From: DASSUW01 sp963789005
Lineage (GTDB): Bacteria > Actinomycetota > Thermoleophilia > Solirubrobacterales > Solirubrobacteraceae
NCBI GenBank assembly: GCA_963789005.1
Contig: CAWBIZ010000011.1
Location: 1-64,000 of the forward strand
DNA: 64,000 nucleotides
Direction: 5' to 3'
Part shown: positions 63,402-64,000 of the stretch, one piece after another
Position numbering within the stretch: position 1 is the first letter of the stretch
How the letters are laid out: every line of letters starts with the position of its first letter
The notes under the pieces: model-generated
What the model saw: the letters and a program-made list of their open reading frames with translations, nothing else
Databases searched by the model: none
What the model was told of the DNA's origin: nothing
Position numbers and translations under genes: made by a program

Positions 63402-64000
63402 TCACGCCGCCGGGCGGCGGCGGGCCGCCGCGTACAGGCTCCAGACGCGAGGGAAGGTCTTCAGGCTGAAGCGCCACAGCGCGTCGGAGTGGTAGACGCC
63501 GACGCGCGGCCACGACAGGGGTAGCGACGGCCCGGGACGCGCCGGCAGCCCGGCGGCGACCTCATAGCCGACGCGGCGCGTCGCCTCGATCACTCGTTCG
63601 TCGACGTCGCCGTACGGATACGCCAGCGACCGGCACGGCCGTCCGGTGCCGCGCTCGCAGTCGGCGCGCGACTGCTCGAGCTCGGTGGCCAGCGCGACGC
63701 CGTCGAGCTGCGTGAGCCGCGGATGGGTGCGGGTGTGCGACCCGATCTCCCAGCCCGCGTCGGCGAGCGAACGCAGCTGCGCCCAGGTCAGGGCGGTGAG
63801 CTCGGGAGCGTACGGCCCATCGCTCCAGTGGTCGATGCCGGCCCAGTGCAGCGGCTTCCCCTCGTCGGCGAACGCCGTCGGCACGAAGATGGTGCCCGGG
63901 ACGCCCGCGCGCTCCAGGATCGGAAAGGCCAGGTCGAGCACCGACCGGAACGCGTCGTCGAACGTGACGGCCATCGTCTTCGCCGCCGGTGGAGACGTCA
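63402..64000 (-). CDS. Polysaccharide deacetylase, 5' end outside window
   Basis: At least 199 residues are in frame to the window edge (upstream of the internal Met the frame reads TSPPAAKT). NodB-type motifs are MAVTFDDAFRSVLDLAFPIL (catalytic Asp pair), WEIGSHTRTHPRLTQLDGVA (metal-binding His pair) and RSLAYPYGDVDERVIEATRR. The protein likely deacetylates the exported or nascent glycan. It is upstream of and probably cotranscribed with the WcaI-like transferase. The true start lies beyond base 64000. Confidence 0.85.
   Translation of the reverse strand, partial: TSPPAAKTMAVTFDDAFRSVLDLAFPILERAGVPGTIFVPTAFADEGKPLHWAGIDHWSDGPYAPELTALTWAQLRSLADAGWEIGSHTRTHPRLTQLDGVALATELEQSRADCERGTGRPCRSLAYPYGDVDERVIEATRRVGYEVAAGLPARPGPSLPLSWPRVGVYHSDALWRFSLKTFPRVWSLYAAARRRPAA

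Noticed and set aside
48182..64000. XrtA/PEP-CTERM exosortase locus
   Set aside because: Several gene types match such loci, but no exosortase or PEP-CTERM protein is visible and the window edge cuts the cluster.

Overview
The window is 64 kb of very GC-rich chromosomal DNA. Strong Shine-Dalgarno sites, frequent GTG starts, many ATGA/GTGA gene overlaps, a SARP/BTAD regulator, an ECF41-type sigma factor and many NarL-type regulators suggest a high-GC actinobacterium. The gene families look like soil Thermoleophilia (Solirubrobacterales); that placement is inference, since no rRNA or marker phylogeny is available here. I saw no rRNA gene, complete tRNA, CRISPR array, transposase or integrase.

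Layout. 0-5.3 kb: a secreted TolB-like propeller protein and a large SARP-ATPase regulator. 5.3-10.9 kb: a probable integration region. A 45-bp identical 3' part of tRNA-Phe(GAA) occurs twice (5910-5954, 10633-10677), each copy preceded by a related repeat, bracketing a NarL-type regulator and two tandem epoxide hydrolases. 10.9-17.5 kb: a tightly packed six-gene redox/stress operon (DoxX, GTP cyclohydrolase I, ferredoxin reductase, transaldolase, flavin oxidoreductase, universal stress protein), divergent from a cysteine-bearing HTH regulator across an inverted repeat. 17.5-23.2 kb: small stress genes, a DUF488 remnant facing a repeat peptide gene, and a broken NarL-type two-component group. 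23.2-27.4 kb: a subtilase - MBL hydrolase - tyrosinase operon. 27.4-30.1 kb: gene remnants, an SDR, a DUF2294 protein and a STAS protein.

30.3-40.4 kb: hydrolases, an enoyl-CoA hydratase-like protein, an NmrA epimerase, a LuxR-type ATPase regulator and an ECF41-like sigma factor. Three genes here share a TGTCAC(A/G)-N16-GGTC promoter, which looks like a local ECF41 regulon. 40.4-42.2 kb: small proteins and LtrA. 42.2-48.2 kb: a LysR regulator divergent from a four-gene operon (Leu/Ile/Val-type binding lipoprotein, 3-hydroxyisobutyrate dehydrogenase-like, aldehyde dehydrogenase, SHMT-like PLP enzyme), probably for uptake and breakdown of an amino acid or amine. 48.2-64 kb: a surface-glycan locus with two FemAB-like proteins flanking a deacetylase, another acyltransferase, an APH-like kinase, a methyltransferase, a flippase, a Wzz/BY-kinase, two glycosyltransferases and a second deacetylase. 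Inside it sits a carrier protein, adenylation enzyme and acyl-CoA dehydrogenase set that resembles the prolyl/pyrrolyl-carrier cassette of natural-product pathways.

Many genes between 20-24, 31-42, 45-47 and 55-61 kb are full length but interrupted by single-base frameshifts, while their motifs and coupled stops/starts are preserved. This fits uncorrected sequencing or assembly errors better than decay. A few genes (DUF488, YjbR-like, one SDR) are truly truncated. Coordinates of frameshifted genes span the whole reconstructed gene.
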